Assembly: GCF_034190915.1 (NCBI RefSeq)
Contig: NW_026947501.1
Coordinates: forward strand, 7,378,001-7,442,000
Source: Cavia porcellus
Taxonomy: Eukaryota > Chordata > Mammalia > Rodentia > Caviidae
Direction: 5' to 3'
DNA: 64,000 nt
The stretch's first letter is position 1; each line of letters opens with the position of its first letter. The notes beneath the pieces were generated by a model that worked only from the letters and a program-made list of their open reading frames with translations, made no database searches and was not told where the DNA came from. Made by a program: the position numbers and the translations under genes. Of this stretch, positions 1-12,184 are shown one piece after another.

Positions 1-3000
1 GTTTCTGGAAAACATCGCGGGGTGGTGCGCATTGTAAGGGTTTCTAACAGGTCATTCATTAGTAGAAGTGAGAAAAACATCACGGGATGGTGGGAATTGG
101 AAGGCATGAATCAATTAGTCAGTGAGTGGCAATGTAGGATGGAGAAAACCACAACGGGTTGGTGAGCATGGGGAGGTCAGGAAACATGCAATGGCAATGT
201 AGGATAATTTTTCTGAAAAACATCGCGGGGTGTTGCGCATTGTAAGTGTTTGTAGCAGGCCATTCTCTAGTAGGAGTGAGAAAAACATCACGGGATGGTG
301 TGAATCGGAGGGCCTGAATTAGGATAGGCAGTGAGTGGCAATGTAGGATGGAGAAAAGCACCACGGTTTGGTCATCATGGACAGGTCAGGAAACATGCAG
401 TGGCAATGTAGGATAGTTTTCTGAAAAACATCTCTGGGTGGTGCGCATTGTAAGGGTTTCTAACAGGCCATTCACTAGTAGGAGTGAGAAAAACATCACG
501 GGGTGGTGTGAATCAGATATTCTGAGTTAGGATAGGCAGTGAGTGGAAATGTAGGATCGAGAAAAGCACCACGGTGTGTTCAGCATGGGGAGGTCAGGAA
601 ACATGCAGTGGCAATGTAGGATAGGTTTCTGAAAAACATTCGACAGGTGGTGCGCATTGTAAGGCATTCTAACAGGCCATTGAATAGTAGGAGTGAGAAA
701 AACATCACGGGGTGGTGTGAATCGGAGGGCCTGAATTAGGATAGGCAGTGAGTGGCAACGTAAAATGGACAAAAGCACCACGGTCTGGTCATCATGAGGA
801 GGTCAGGTAACATGCAGTGGCAATGTAGTATCGGTGTCTGAAAAACATCGCGGTGTGGTGCGCATTGTAAGGGTTTCTAACAGGCCATTCACTAGTAGGA
901 ATGAGAAAAACTTCACGGGGTGGTGTGAATCGGAGTGCCTGAATTAGGATAGGCAGTGAGTGGCAATGAAGAACGGAGAAAAAAACCACGGGTTTGTCAG
1001 CATGGGGAGGCAAGGAAACGTGCAGTGGCAATGTAGAATAGGTTTCTGATAAACATCGCAGGTTGGTGCTCAATGTAAGTGTTTCTAACAGGCCATTCAC
1101 TAGTAGGAGTGAGAACAACATCATGGGGTGGTGTGAATCAGATATTCTGAATTAGGAAAGGCAGTGAGTGGCAATGTAGGATGGAGAAAAGCACCAAGCG
1201 GTGGTCAACATGGGGAGGGCAGGAAACATGCATTGGCAATGTAGGATAGTTTTCTGAAAAACATCACGGGGTGGTGCGCATTGTAAGGATTTCTAACAAG
1301 CCATTCACAAGTATGAGTGAAAAAAACATCACGGGGTGGTGTGAATCGTAGGGCCTGAATTAAGATAGGCAGTGAGTGGTTATGTAGGATGGAGAAAAAA
1401 ACCACGGGTTTGTCAGCATGGGGAGTCAGGAAACATGCACTGGCAATGTAGGATAGGTTTCTGAAAAACATCGCGGGGTGGTGCGCATTGTAAGGGTTTC
1501 TAACAGGCCATGCAATAGTAGGAGTGAGAAAAATATAACGGGATGGTGTGAATCGGAAGGCCAGAATCAGGAGCGGCATTGAGTGGCAATATAGGACGGA
1601 GAAAATCACCACGGGGTGGTCAGCATGGGGAGGTCAGGAAACATGCATTGGCAATGTAGGATAGGTTTCTGAAAAACATAGCCGGGTGGTGCGCATTGTA
1701 AGGGTTTCTAAAAGGCCATTCACTAGTAGGAGTGTGGAAAACATCACGGGGTGGTGTGAATCGGAGGGCCTGAATTATGATAGGCAGTGAGTGGCAATGT
1801 AGGCTGGAGAAAAGCACCATGGGGTGGTCATCATGGGGAGGTCAGGAAACATGCAGTGGAAATGTAGGATACGTTTCTGGAAAACATCGCGGGGTGGTGC
1901 GCATTGTAAGGGTTTCTAACAGGCCATTCATTAGTAGAAGTGAGAAAAACATCACGGGGTGGTGTGAATTGGAAGGCCTGAATCAAGATAGACAGTGAGT
2001 GGCAACGTAGGATGGAGAAAAGCACAACGGGTTGGTGAGCATGTGGAGGTCAGGAAACATGCAATGGCAATGTAGGATAATTTTTCTGAAAAAAATAGCG
2101 GGGTGGTGCGCATTGAAAGGGTTTGTAGCAGACCATTCACTAGTAGGAGTTAGAAAAACATCGCTAGGTGGTGTGAAACGGAGGGCCTGAATTAGGATAG
2201 GCAGTGAGTGGCAATGAAGAATGGAGAAAAGCACCACAGGGTGATCAACATGAGGAGGTCAGGATACATGCAGTGGCAATGTAGGATAGGTTTCTGAAAA
2301 ACATCGCGGGTGGTGCGCATTTTAAGGGTTTCTAACAAGCCATTCACATGTAGGAGTGAAAAGTACAACACGGTGTGGTGTGAATTGTAGGGGCGGAATT
2401 AGGATAGGCTGTGAATGGCAATGTAGGAAGGAGAATAAAACCACGGGTTTCTCAGCATGGGGAGGCAAGGAAGCATGCAGTGCAATGTAGAATAGGTTTC
2501 TGATAAACATCGCTGGGTGGTGCGCATTGCAAAGGTTTCTAACAATCCATTCACTAGTAGATGTGAGAAAAATATAACATAGTGGTGTGAATCAGAGGAC
2601 CTCAATTATGATAGGCAGTGAGTGGCAATGTAGGATGGGGAAAAGCACCACAGGGTGGTCCGCATGGGGAGGTCAGGAAACATGCAGTGGCAATGTAGGA
2701 TAGGTTTCTGAAAAACATCGCGGGGTTGTGAGCATTGTAAGGGTTTCTAAGAGGCCATTCACTAGTAGAAGTAAAAAAAACATCACGGGGTGGTGTGTAT
2801 CCGAGGGCCTGAATCAGGATAGGCAGTGAGTAGCAATGTATGATGGAGAAAAGAACCACCACATGGTGAGCATGGGGAGGTCAGGAAACATGCTGTGGCA
2901 ATGTAGGATAGGTTTCTGAAAAACATCGCAGGATGGTGCGCATTGTAAGGGTTTGTAGCAGGCCACTCACTAGTAGGAGTGAGAAAAACATCACGGGGTG

Positions 3001-5558
3001 GTGTGAATGCTAGGGCCTGAATTAGGATAGGCAGTGAGTGTCAATGAAGAATGGAGAAAAAAACCACAGGGTGGTCAACATGAGGAGGTCAGGAAACATT
3101 CATTGGCAACGTAGGATAGGTTTCTGAAAAACATCGCGGGGTGGTGTGCATTTTAAGGATTTCTAACCAGCCATTCACAAGTAGGAGTGAAAAATACATC
3201 ACAGTGTGGTGTGAATCGTAGGGGCTGAATTAGGATAGGCTGTGTGTGGCAACGTAGGATGGGGAAAAATGCCACGGGTTTGTCAGCATGGGGAGGCAAG
3301 GAAACATGCAGTGGCAATGTAGAATAGGTTTCTGATAAACATCGCTGGGTGGTGCACATTGTAAGGATTTCTAACAAACCATTCACTAGTAGGAGTGAGA
3401 ACAACATCACGGGGTGGTGTGAATCGGAGGGCCTGAATTAGGATAGACATTGAGTGGAAATGTAGGATGGAGAAAAGCACCATAGGGTGGTCAGCATAGG
3501 GAGGTGAGGAAACATGCAGTGGCAATGTAGGATAGGTTTCTGAAAAAAAAAGCAGGGTGGTGCGCATTGTAAGGGTTTCTAACAGGCCGTGCACTAGTAG
3601 GAGTGAGAAAAACATCACGGGCTGGTGTGAATCGGAGGGCCTGAATCAGGATAGGCAGTGAGTGGCAATGTAGGATGGAGAAAAGCACCACGGGGTGGTC
3701 AGCATGGACAGGTCAGGAAACATGCAGTGGCAATGTAGGAGAGTTTTCTGAAAAACATCCCGGGGTGGTGCGCATTGTAAGGCTTTCTAACAGGCCATTC
3801 ACTAGTAGGAATGAGAAAAACTTCACGGAGTGGTGTGAATCAGAGGGCCTGAATCAAGATAGACAGTGAATGGCAATGTAGGATGCAGAAAAGCACCACG
3901 GGTTGGTGAGCATGGGGAGGTCAGGAAACATGCAATGGCAATGAAGGATAGATTTTCTGAAAAATATCGCGGGGTGGTGCGCATTGCAAGGGTTTGTAGC
4001 AGGCCATTCACTAGTACGAGTGAGAAAAACATCATGGGGTGGTGTGAATCGGAGGGCAAGAATTATAATAGGCAGTGAGTGGCAATGTAGGATGGAGAAA
4101 AGCACCACAGGTAGGTCAGAATAGGGAGGTGAGGAAACATGCAATGGCAATGTAGGATAGGTTTCTTAAAATAAAAGCAGGGTGGTGCGCATTGTAAGGG
4201 TTTCTAACAGGCCACGCACTAGTAGGAGTTAGAAATACATCATGGTGTGGTGTGAATCGGAGAGTCTTAATCATGATAGACAGTGAGTGGCAATGTGGGA
4301 TGGAGAAAAGCACCACGGGTTGGTGAGCATGGGGAGGTCAGGAAACATGCAATGGCAATGTAGGATAGGTTTCTGAAATACATCGCGGGGTGGGGCGCAT
4401 TGTAAGGCTTTCTAACAAGCCATTCAGAAGTAGGAGGGAAAAAAAAGGTCACGGGGTGGTGTGAATCGGAGGGCTTGAATTAGTATAGGCAGTGAGTGGC
4501 AATAAAGAATGGAGAAAAGCACCACGGGTGGTCAACATGGGGAGGTCATGAAACATGCAGTGGCAATGCAGGATAGGTTTCTGTAAAACATCGTGGGTTG
4601 GTGCGCATTGTAAGGCTTTCTAACAAGCCATTCAGAAGTAGGAGTGAAAAAAACATCACGGGTTGGTGTGAATCAGATGCTCTCAATTAGGATAGGCAGT
4701 GAGGGGCAACATAGGAAGGAGAAAAGCACCACGGGGTGGTCAGCATGGGGAGGTCAGGAAACATGCAGTGGCAATGTAGTATCGGTGTCTGAAAAACATC
4801 GTGGGGTGGTGCGCATTGTAAGGGTTTCTAAGAGGCCATTAACTAGTAGAAGTGAGAAATACATCACGGGGTGGAGTGAATTGGAAGACCTGAATCAGGA
4901 TAGGCAGTGAGTAGCAATGTAGGATGGAGAAAAGCACCACCACATGGTGAGCATGGGGAGGTCAGGAAACAAACTGTGGCACTGTAGGATAGGCTTCTGA
5001 AAAACATCGCGGAATGGTGCGCATTGTTAAGGTTTTTAGAACGCCATTCACTAGTAGGAGTGAGAAAAACATCACGGGATGGTGTGAATGGGAGGGCCTG
5101 AATTAGGATACGCATTGAGTGGCAATGAAGGACGGAGAAAAGCACCACAAGGTGTTCAGCATGGGGAGGTGAGGAAACATCCAGTGGCAATGTAGGATAG
5201 GTTTCTGAAAAAAAAAAATCAGGGTGGTGCGCATTGTAAGGGTTTCTAACAAGCCATTCACAAGTAGGAGTGAAAAATACATCACGGGGTGGTGTGAATC
5301 GTAGGGCCTGAATTAATATAGGCAGTGACTGGCTATGTAGGATGGAGAAAAGCACCACGGGTGGTCAGCCTCGGGATTCAGGAAACATGCATTGGCAATG
5401 TAGGATAGGTTTCTGAAAAACATCGCCGGGTGGTGCGCATTGTAAGGCTTTCTAACAGGCCATTCACTAGAAGGAATGAGTAAAACATCACGGGGCGGTG
5501 TGAATCGGTGGACCTGAATTAGGATAGGCAGTGAGTGGTAATGTAGGATGGAGAAAAG
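1..5558. repeat. Subfamily 1 block, first copy
   Basis: The block holds about 27 monomers. Anchors at 163 and 5,572 are 5,409 bp apart, which is 26 times 208 plus 1, so no monomer carries an extra B. B cores read TAAGGGTTTCTAACAGGCC, A usually starts CACCACGGGG and contains AGGAAACATG, and C has GAGGGCCTGAA. Divergence between neighbours is visibly higher than in subfamily 2. No gene is supportable. The block is the left part of the duplicated segment recurring from 21,062. Confidence 0.92.
5208..5218 (+). repeat. Poly-A run replacing CATC at A/B boundary (11 A)
   Basis: In this monomer the usual CTGAAAAACATCGCGG boundary reads CTGA(11)TCAGGG. The duplicate at 26,268-26,279 has 12 A, the pattern expected of a mononucleotide run changing by slippage. 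Confidence 0.9.
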
Positions 5559-5590
5559 CACCGCCGGGTAGTCAGCGTGGGGAGGTCAGG
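5530..5590. repeat. Subfamily 1 to subfamily 2 junction (first copy)
   Basis: The last subfamily 1 B core (AAGGCTTTCTAACAGGCC) ends near 5,463. The next A subunit has the subfamily 2 form AGGGAACATG, and the following B reads TATGGGTGTGTAAGATTAC. The switch lies within the C-to-A transition near 5,530-5,590 and keeps the 208 bp register. The same junction is at about 26,590-26,650. The hybrid A subunit (GCCGGGTAGTCAGCG) recurs in later subfamily 2 monomers, for example near 32,340. Confidence 0.85.
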
Positions 5591-6246
5591 GAACATGCAG
5601 TGGCAATGTAGAATAGTTTTCTGAAAAACATCGCGGGGTGGTGCGCATTGTATGGGTGTGTAAGATTACATTCACTAGTAGGAGTGAGAAAAACATCGTG
5701 CGGTGGTGCGCATTGTATGGGGGTGTAACTTTACATTCACTAGTAGGAGTGAGAAAAACATCACGGGGTGGTGCGAATCGGAGGGACTGAATTAGGATAG
5801 GCCATGAGTGGCAATGTAGGATGGAGAAAAGTACCGCGGGGTGGTCAGCATGGGGAGGTCAGGGAACATGCAGTTGCAATGTAGGATATGTTTCTGAAAA
5901 ACAACGCGGGGTGGTGCGCATTGTATGGGTTTGTAACATTACATTCATTAGTAGGAGTGAGAAAAACATCACGGGGTGGGTGAATCGGAGGGTCTGAAAT
6001 AGGATAGGCAGTGAGTGGCAATGTAGGATGGAGAAAAGTACCGCGGGGTGGTCAGCATGGGGAAGTCAGGGAACATGCAGTTGCAATGTAGGATATGTTT
6101 CTGAAAAACATCGTGGGGTGGTGCGCATTGTATGGGTGTGTAACATTACATTCACTAGTAGGAGTGAGAAAAACATCACGGGGTGGTGTGAATCGTTGGG
6201 TATGAATTAGGATAGGCAGTGAGTGGCAATGTAGGATGGAGAAAAG

Positions 6247-6584
6247 AACCGCGGGGTGGTCATCAAGGGGAGGTCAAGGAACATGCAGTGGCAATGTAGG
6301 ATAGGTTTCTGAAAAACATCGCGGGGTGGTGCGCATTGTATGGGTGTGTAACATTGCATTCACTAGTAGGAGTGAGAAAAACATCACGATGTGGTGCGCA
6401 TTGTATTGGTGTGTAACATTACATTCACTAGTAGGAGTGAGAAAAACATCACGATATGGTGCGCATTGTATTGGTGTGTAACATTACATTCACTAGTAGG
6501 AGTGAGAAAAACATCACGGGATGGTGTGAATTGGAGGGTCTGAATTAGGATACGCAGTGAGTGGCAATGTAGGATGGAGAAAAG
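6247..6584 (+). repeat. 338 bp monomer with three B subunits, lineage 1
   Basis: A spans 6,247-6,316, then B copies lie at 6,317-6,381, 6,382-6,446 and 6,447-6,511, then C at 6,512-6,584. The second and third B copies carry private variants (CATCACGATGTGG and CATCACGATATGG, both with GTATTGGTGTGTAAC). These are not found in the other triple-B monomers, so this looks like an independent expansion. Its duplicate is at 27,308-27,645. Confidence 0.92.
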
Positions 6585-9500
6585 TAACGCGGGGTGGTCA
6601 GCATGGGGAGGTCAGGGAACATGCAGTGGCAATGTAGGATAGGTTTCTGAAAAACATCGCGGGGTGGTGCGCATTGTATGGGTGTGTAACATTACATTCA
6701 TTATTAGGAGTGAGAAAAACATCACGGGCTGGTGTGAATCGGAGTGTCTGAATTAGGATAGCCAGTGAGTTGCAATGTAGGATGGAGAAAAGCATCGCGG
6801 GGTGGTCAGCATCGGGAGGTCAGGGAACATGCAGTGGCAATGTAGGATATGTTTCTGAAAAATATTGCGGGGTGGTGCGCATTGTAAGGGTGTGTGTTAC
6901 ATTACATTCACTAGTAGGAGTGAGAAAAACATCACGGGGTGGTGTGAATTGGAGTGTCTGAATTAGGATAGGCAGTGAGTGGCAATGTAGGATGGAGAAA
7001 AGAACCGCGGGGAATTTAGCATGTGGAGGTCAGGGAACATGCATTGGCAATTTAGGATAGGTTTCTGAAAAACATCGCGGGGAGGTGCGCATTGTATGGG
7101 TGTGTAACATTACATTCACTAGTAGGAGTGAGAAAAACCTCAGGGGGTGGTGTGAATCGGAGGGTCTGAATTAGGATAGGCTGTTAGTGGCAATGTAGGA
7201 TGGAGAAAAGCACCGCTGGGTGGTCAGCATGGGGAGATCAGGGAACATGCAGTGGCAATGTAGGATAGGTTTCTCAAAAACATCACGGGGTGGTGCGCAT
7301 TGTATGGTTGTGTAACATTACATTCACAAGAAGGAGTGAGAAAAACATCACGGAGTGGTGTGAGTCGGAGGGTCTGAATTAGTATAGGCAGTGAGTGGCA
7401 ATGTAGGATGGAGAAAAGGACCGCGGGGTGGTCAGCATGGGGAGGTCAGGGAACATGCAGTGGTAATGTAGGATAGGTTTCAGAAAAACATTGCAGGGTG
7501 GTGCGCATTGTATGGGTGTGAAACATTACATTCACGAGTAGGAGTGAGAAAAACATCGCGGGGTGGTGCGCATTGTATGGGTGTGTAACATTACATTCTC
7601 TAGTAGGAGTGAGAAAAACATCACGGGGTGGTGTGAATCGGAGGATCGGAATTAGGATACGCTTTGAGTGGCAATGTAGGATGGAGAAAAGCACCGCGGG
7701 GTGGTCAGCATGGGGAGGTCAGGGAACATGCAGTGGCAATGTAGGATAAGTTTCTGAAAAACATCGCGGGGTGGTGTGCATTGTATGGGTGTGTAACATT
7801 ACATTCACTAGTAGGAGTGAGAAAAACATCATTGTGTGGTATGAATCGGAGGGTCTGAATTAGGATAGGCAGTGAGTAGCAATGTAGGATGGAGAAACGC
7901 ACCGCGGGTTAGTCAGCATGTGGAGGTCAGGGAACATGCAGTGGCAATGTAGGATAGGTTTCTGAAAAACATCGCGGGGTGGTGCGCATTGTATGGGTGT
8001 GTAACATTACATTCACTCATAGGAGTGAGAAAAAATTCACGGGGTGGTGTGAATCGGAGGGTCTGAATTAGGATAGGCTGTTAGTGGCAATGTAGGATGG
8101 AGAAAAGCACCGCTGGGTGGTCAGCATGGGGAGATCAGGGAACATGCAGTGGCAATGTAGGATAGGTTTCTCAAAAACATCACGGGGTGGTGCGCATTGT
8201 ATGGTTGTGTAACATTACATTCACTAGAAGGAGTGAGAAAAACATCACGGAGTGGTGTGAATCGGAGGGTCTGAATTAGTATAGGCAGTGAGTGGCAAAG
8301 TAGGATGGAGAAAAGGACCGCGGGGTGGTCAGCATGGGGAGGTCAGGGAACATGCAGTGGTAATGTAGGATAGGTTTCTGAAAAACATTGCGGGGTGGTG
8401 CGCATTGTATGGGTGTGTAACATTACATTCACGAGTAGGAGTGAGAAAAACATCGCGGGGTGGTGCGCATTGTATGGGTGTGTAACATTACATGCTCTAG
8501 TAGGAGTGAGAAAAACATCACGGGGTGGTGTGAATCGGAGGGTCTGAATTAGGATACGCTTTGAGTGGCAATGTAGGATGGAGAAAAGCACCGCGGGGTG
8601 GTCAGCATGGGGAGGTCAGGGAACATGCAGTGGCAATGTAGGATAAGTTTCTGAAAAACTTCGCGGGGTCGTGTGCATTGTATGGGTGTGTAAAATTACA
8701 TTCACTAGTAGGAGTGAGAAAAACATCAGGGGGTGGTGTGAATCGGAGGGTCTGAATTAGGATAGGCTGTTAGTGGCAATGTACGATGGAGAAAAGCACC
8801 GCTGGGTGGTCAGCATGGGGAGATCAGGGAACATGCAGTGGCAATGTAGGATAGGTTTCTCAAAAACATCACGGGGTGGTGCGCATTGTATGGTTGTGTA
8901 ACATTACATTCACTAGAAGGAGTGAGAAAAACATCACGGATTGGTGTGAATCGGAGGGTCTGAATTAGTATAGGCAGTGAGTGGCATTGTAGGATGGAGA
9001 AAAGGACCGCGGGGTGGTCAGCATGGGGATGTCAGGGAACATGCAGTCGTAATGTAGGATATGTTTCTGAAAAACATTGCGGGGTGGTGCGCATTGTATG
9101 GGTGTGTAACATTACATTCACGAGTAGGAGTGAGAAAAACATCATTGTGTGGTGTGAATCGGAGGGTCTTAATTAGGATAGGCAGTGAGTGGCAATGTAG
9201 GATGGAGAAAAGCACCGCGGTGTGGTCACCATGGGGAGGTCAGGGAACATGCAGTGGCAATGTAGGATAGGTTTCTGAAAAACATCGCGGGGTGGTGCGC
9301 ATTGTATGGGTGGGTAACATTAAATTCACTAGTAGGAGTGAGCAAAACATCTCAGGGTGGTGTGAATTGGAGGGCCTGAATTAGGATAGGCAGTGAGTGG
9401 CAATGTAAGATGGAGAAGAGCACCGCGGGGTGGTCAGCATGGGGAGGTCAGGGAATATGCAGTGGCAATGTAGGATAGGTTTCTGAAAAACATTGCTGAG

Positions 9501-9628
9501 TGGTGCGCATTGTATGGGTGTATAACATTACATTCACTAGTAGGAGTGAGAAAAACATCACGGAATGGTGTGAATCTGAGGGTCTGAATTAGGATAGGCA
9601 GTGAGTGGTAATTTAGGATGGAGAAAAG

Positions 9629-9966
9629 CACCACCGGGTAGTCAGCGAGGGCAGGTCAGGGAACATGCAGTGGCAATGTAGAATAGTTTTCTGAAAATCA
9701 TCGCGGGGTGGTGCGCATTGTATGGGTGTGTAACATTACATTCACTAGTAGGAGTGAGAAAAACATCACGGGGTGGTGCGCATTGTATTGGTGTGTGACA
9801 TTACATTCACTAGTAGGAGTGAGAAAAACATCACGGGGTGTTGCGCATGGTACGGGTGTGTAATATTACATTCACTAGTAGGAGTGAGAAAAACATCACG
9901 GGGTGGTGTGAATCGGAGGGTATGAATTAGGATAGCCCGTGAGTGTCAATGTAGGATGGAGAAAAG
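9629..9966 (+). repeat. 338 bp monomer with three B subunits, lineage 2
   Basis: A is at 9,629-9,698, B copies at 9,699-9,763, 9,764-9,828 and 9,829-9,893, and C at 9,894-9,966. Diagnostic variants are CTGAAAATCATCG at the A/B boundary, GTATTGGTGTGTGACAT in the second B and GTGTTGCGCATGG with GTAATATTAC in the third. The same set marks the triples at about 30,274, 32,338, 37,295, 42,525 and 44,445, which therefore descend from one event. Confidence 0.92.
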
Positions 9967-10175
9967 CATCGCGGGGTGGTCAGCATGGGGAGATCAGGGA
10001 ACATGCAGTGGCAATGTAGTATAGGTTTCTGAAAAACATCGCGGGGTGGTGCGCATTGTATGGGTGTGTAACATTACATTCACTAGTAGGAGTGAGAAAA
10101 ACATCACGGGGTGGTGTGAATCGGAGGGTCTGAATTAGGATAGGCAGTGAGTGGCAATGTAGGATGGAGAAAAGC

Positions 10176-12184
10176 ACCGCAGGGTGGTCAGCATGGGGAG
10201 GTCAGGGAACATGCAGTGGCAATGTAGGATAGTTTTATGAAAAACATCGTGGGGTGGTGCGCATTGTATGGGTGTGTAACATTACATTCACTAGTAGGAG
10301 TGAGAAAAACATCACGGGGTGGTGCGAATCGGAGGGACTGAATTAGGATAGGCCATGAGTGGCAATGTAGGATGGAGAAAAGTACCGCGGGGTGGTCAGC
10401 ATGGGGAGGTCAGGGAACATGCAGTTGCAATGTAGGATATGTTTCTGAAAAACAACGCGGGGTGGTGCGCATTGTATGGGTTTGTAACATTACATTCATT
10501 AGTAGGAGTGAGAAAAACATCACGGGGTGGGTGAATCGGAGGGTCTGAAATAGGATAGGCAGTGAGTGGCAATGTAGCATGGAGAAAAGTACCGCGGGGT
10601 GGTCAGCATGGGGAAGTCAGGGAACATGCAGTTGCAATGTAGGATATGTTTCTGAAAAACATCGTAGGGTGGTGCGCATTGTATGGGTGTGTAACATTAC
10701 ATTCACTCATAGGAGTGAGAAAAAATTCACGGGGTGGTGTGAATTGGTCTGAATTAGGATAGGCTGTTAGTGGCAATGTAGGATGGAGAAAAGCACCGCT
10801 GGGTGGTCAGCATGGGGAGATCAGGGAACATGCAGTGGCAATGTAGGATAGGTTTCTCAAAAACATCACGGGGTGGTGCGCATTGTATGGTTGTGTAACA
10901 TTACATTCACTAGAAGGAGTGAGAAAAACATCACGGAGTGGTGTGAATCGGAGGGTCTGAATTAGTATAGGCAGTGAGTGGCAATGTAGGATGGAGAAAA
11001 GGACCGCGGGGTGGTCAGCATGGGGAGGTCAGGGAACATGCAGTGGTAATGTAGGATAGGTTTCTGAAAAACATTGCGGGGTGGTGCGCATTGTATGGGT
11101 GTGTAACATTACATTCACGAGTAGGAGTGAGAAAAACATCGCGGGGTGGTGCGCATTGTATGGGTGTGTAACATTACATTCTCTAGTAGGAGTGAGAAAA
11201 ACATCACGGGGTGGTGTGAATCGGAGGGTCTGAATTAGGATACGCTTTGAGTGGCAATGTAGGATGGAGAAAAGCACCGCGGGGTGGTCAGCATGGGGAG
11301 GTCAGGGAACATGCAGTGGCAATGTAGGATAAGTTTCTGAAAAACATCGCGGGGTGGTGTGCATTGTATGGGTGTGTAAAATTACATTAACTAGTAGGAG
11401 TGAGAAAAACATCAGGGGGTGGTGTGAATCGGAGGGTCTGAATTAGGATAGGCAGTGAGTGGCAATGTAGGATGGAGAAACGCACCGCGGGTTAGTCAGC
11501 ATGTGGAGGTCAGGGAACATGCAGGGGCAATGTAGGATAGGTTTCTGAAAAACATCGCGGGGTGGTGCGCATTGTATGGGTGTGTAACATTACATTCACT
11601 CATAGGAGTGAGAAAAAATTCACGGGGTGGTGTGAATCGGAGGGTCTGAATTAGGATAGGCTGTTAGTGGCAATGTAGGATGGAGAAAAGCACCGCTGGG
11701 TGGTCAGCATGGGGAGATCAGGGAACATGCAGTGGCAATGTAGGATAGGTTTCTCAAAAACATCACGGGCTGGTGCGCATTGTATGGTTGTGTAACATTA
11801 CATTCACTAGAAGGAGTGAGAAAAACATCACGGAATGGTGTGAATCGGAGGGTCTGAATTAGTATAGGCAGTGAGTGGCATTGTAGGATGGAGAAAAGGA
11901 CCGCGGGGTGGTCAGTATGGGGATGTCAGGGAACATGCAGTCGTAATGTAGGATATGTTTCTGAAAAACATTGCGGGGTGGTGCGCATTGTATGGGTGTG
12001 TAACATTACATTCACGAGTAGGAGTGAGAAAAACATCGCGGGCTGGTGCGCATTGTATGGGTGTGTAACATTACATTCTCTAGTAGGAGTGAGAAAAACA
12101 TCACGGGGTGGTGTGAATCGGAGGGTCTGAATTAAGATAGGCCGTGAGTGGCAATGTAGAATGGAGAAAAGCACCTCGGGGTGG
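10176..12184. repeat. Mosaic subfamily 2 stretch
   Basis: Anchors run 10,188, 10,396, 10,603, 10,807, 11,015, 11,288, 11,496, 11,704 and 11,912. Variants switch source along the stretch. About 10,190-10,300 matches the TTTTATGAAAAACATCGTGG type of 12,393. About 10,320-10,670 matches 5,770-6,120 at an offset of 4,551. From about 10,700 it matches the ACTCATAGGAGTGAG type near 8,015. The 897 bp pattern marked by GGCTGTTAGTGG recurs at 10,764 and 11,661. The monomer from 10,603 is 4 bp short in its C subunit. No gene seen. Confidence 0.85.
11002..11274 (+). repeat. Reference 273 bp extended monomer (A-B-B-C)
   Basis: This subfamily 2 monomer has A at 11,002-11,071, B1 at 11,072-11,136, B2 at 11,137-11,201 and C at 11,202-11,274. 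B1 and B2 differ mainly in CACGAGTAGG against CTCTAGTAGG, so the second copy is an older diverged B, not a sequencing echo. The same form with the same two variants recurs near 7,419, 8,316 and 11,899, and near 28,480 and 29,377 in the downstream duplicate. Confidence 0.92.

Larger units (their letters stand above)
1..10175. repeat. Long duplicated segment, copy 1 (spacing about 21.06 kb)
   Basis: Position 1 aligns with 21,062 and the two copies stay colinear through both subfamilies. The offset is 21,061, drops to 21,060 at a 1 bp difference near 640-650, and returns to 21,061 at a poly-A length change near 5,208. It ends at 20,645 beyond about 9,226, a net loss of 416 bp in copy 2. I saw about ten differences by eye in the first 1.7 kb. 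The left edge is outside the window; the right edge is near 10,175. Confidence 0.9.
5559..10175. repeat. Subfamily 2 block with 0.9 kb higher-order repeats
   Basis: Anchors are at 5,572, 5,845, 6,052, 6,260, 6,598, 6,806, 7,016, 7,224, 7,432, 7,705, 7,913, 8,121, 8,329, 8,602, 8,810, 9,018, 9,226, 9,434, 9,642 and 9,980. Monomers starting near 5,572, 7,432 and 8,329 are 273 bp and those near 6,260 and 9,642 are 338 bp. The rare C variant GGCTGTTAGTGG at 7,181, 8,078 and 8,767 marks higher-order spacings of 897 bp (4x208+65) and 689 bp (3x208+65). This is the right part of the duplicated segment that recurs to about 30,820. No gene seen. Confidence 0.88.

Noticed and set aside
4501..4515. AATAAA polyadenylation signal in GGCAATAAAGAATGG
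   Set aside because: It is a single-base variant of the GGCAATGAAGAATGG monomer form with no transcript context.
4864..5358. Minus-strand open frame of 164 codons, the longest seen, and the many similar frames of about 65 codons in each monomer
   Set aside because: The frames recur only because the monomer recurs. Most, including this one, open with GTG and not ATG. They normally stop at the TCA of GGTCAGCATG in each monomer, and long ones exist only where that site is mutated. The 208 bp period shifts frame every monomer. No domain or compositional sign of a real protein is visible.
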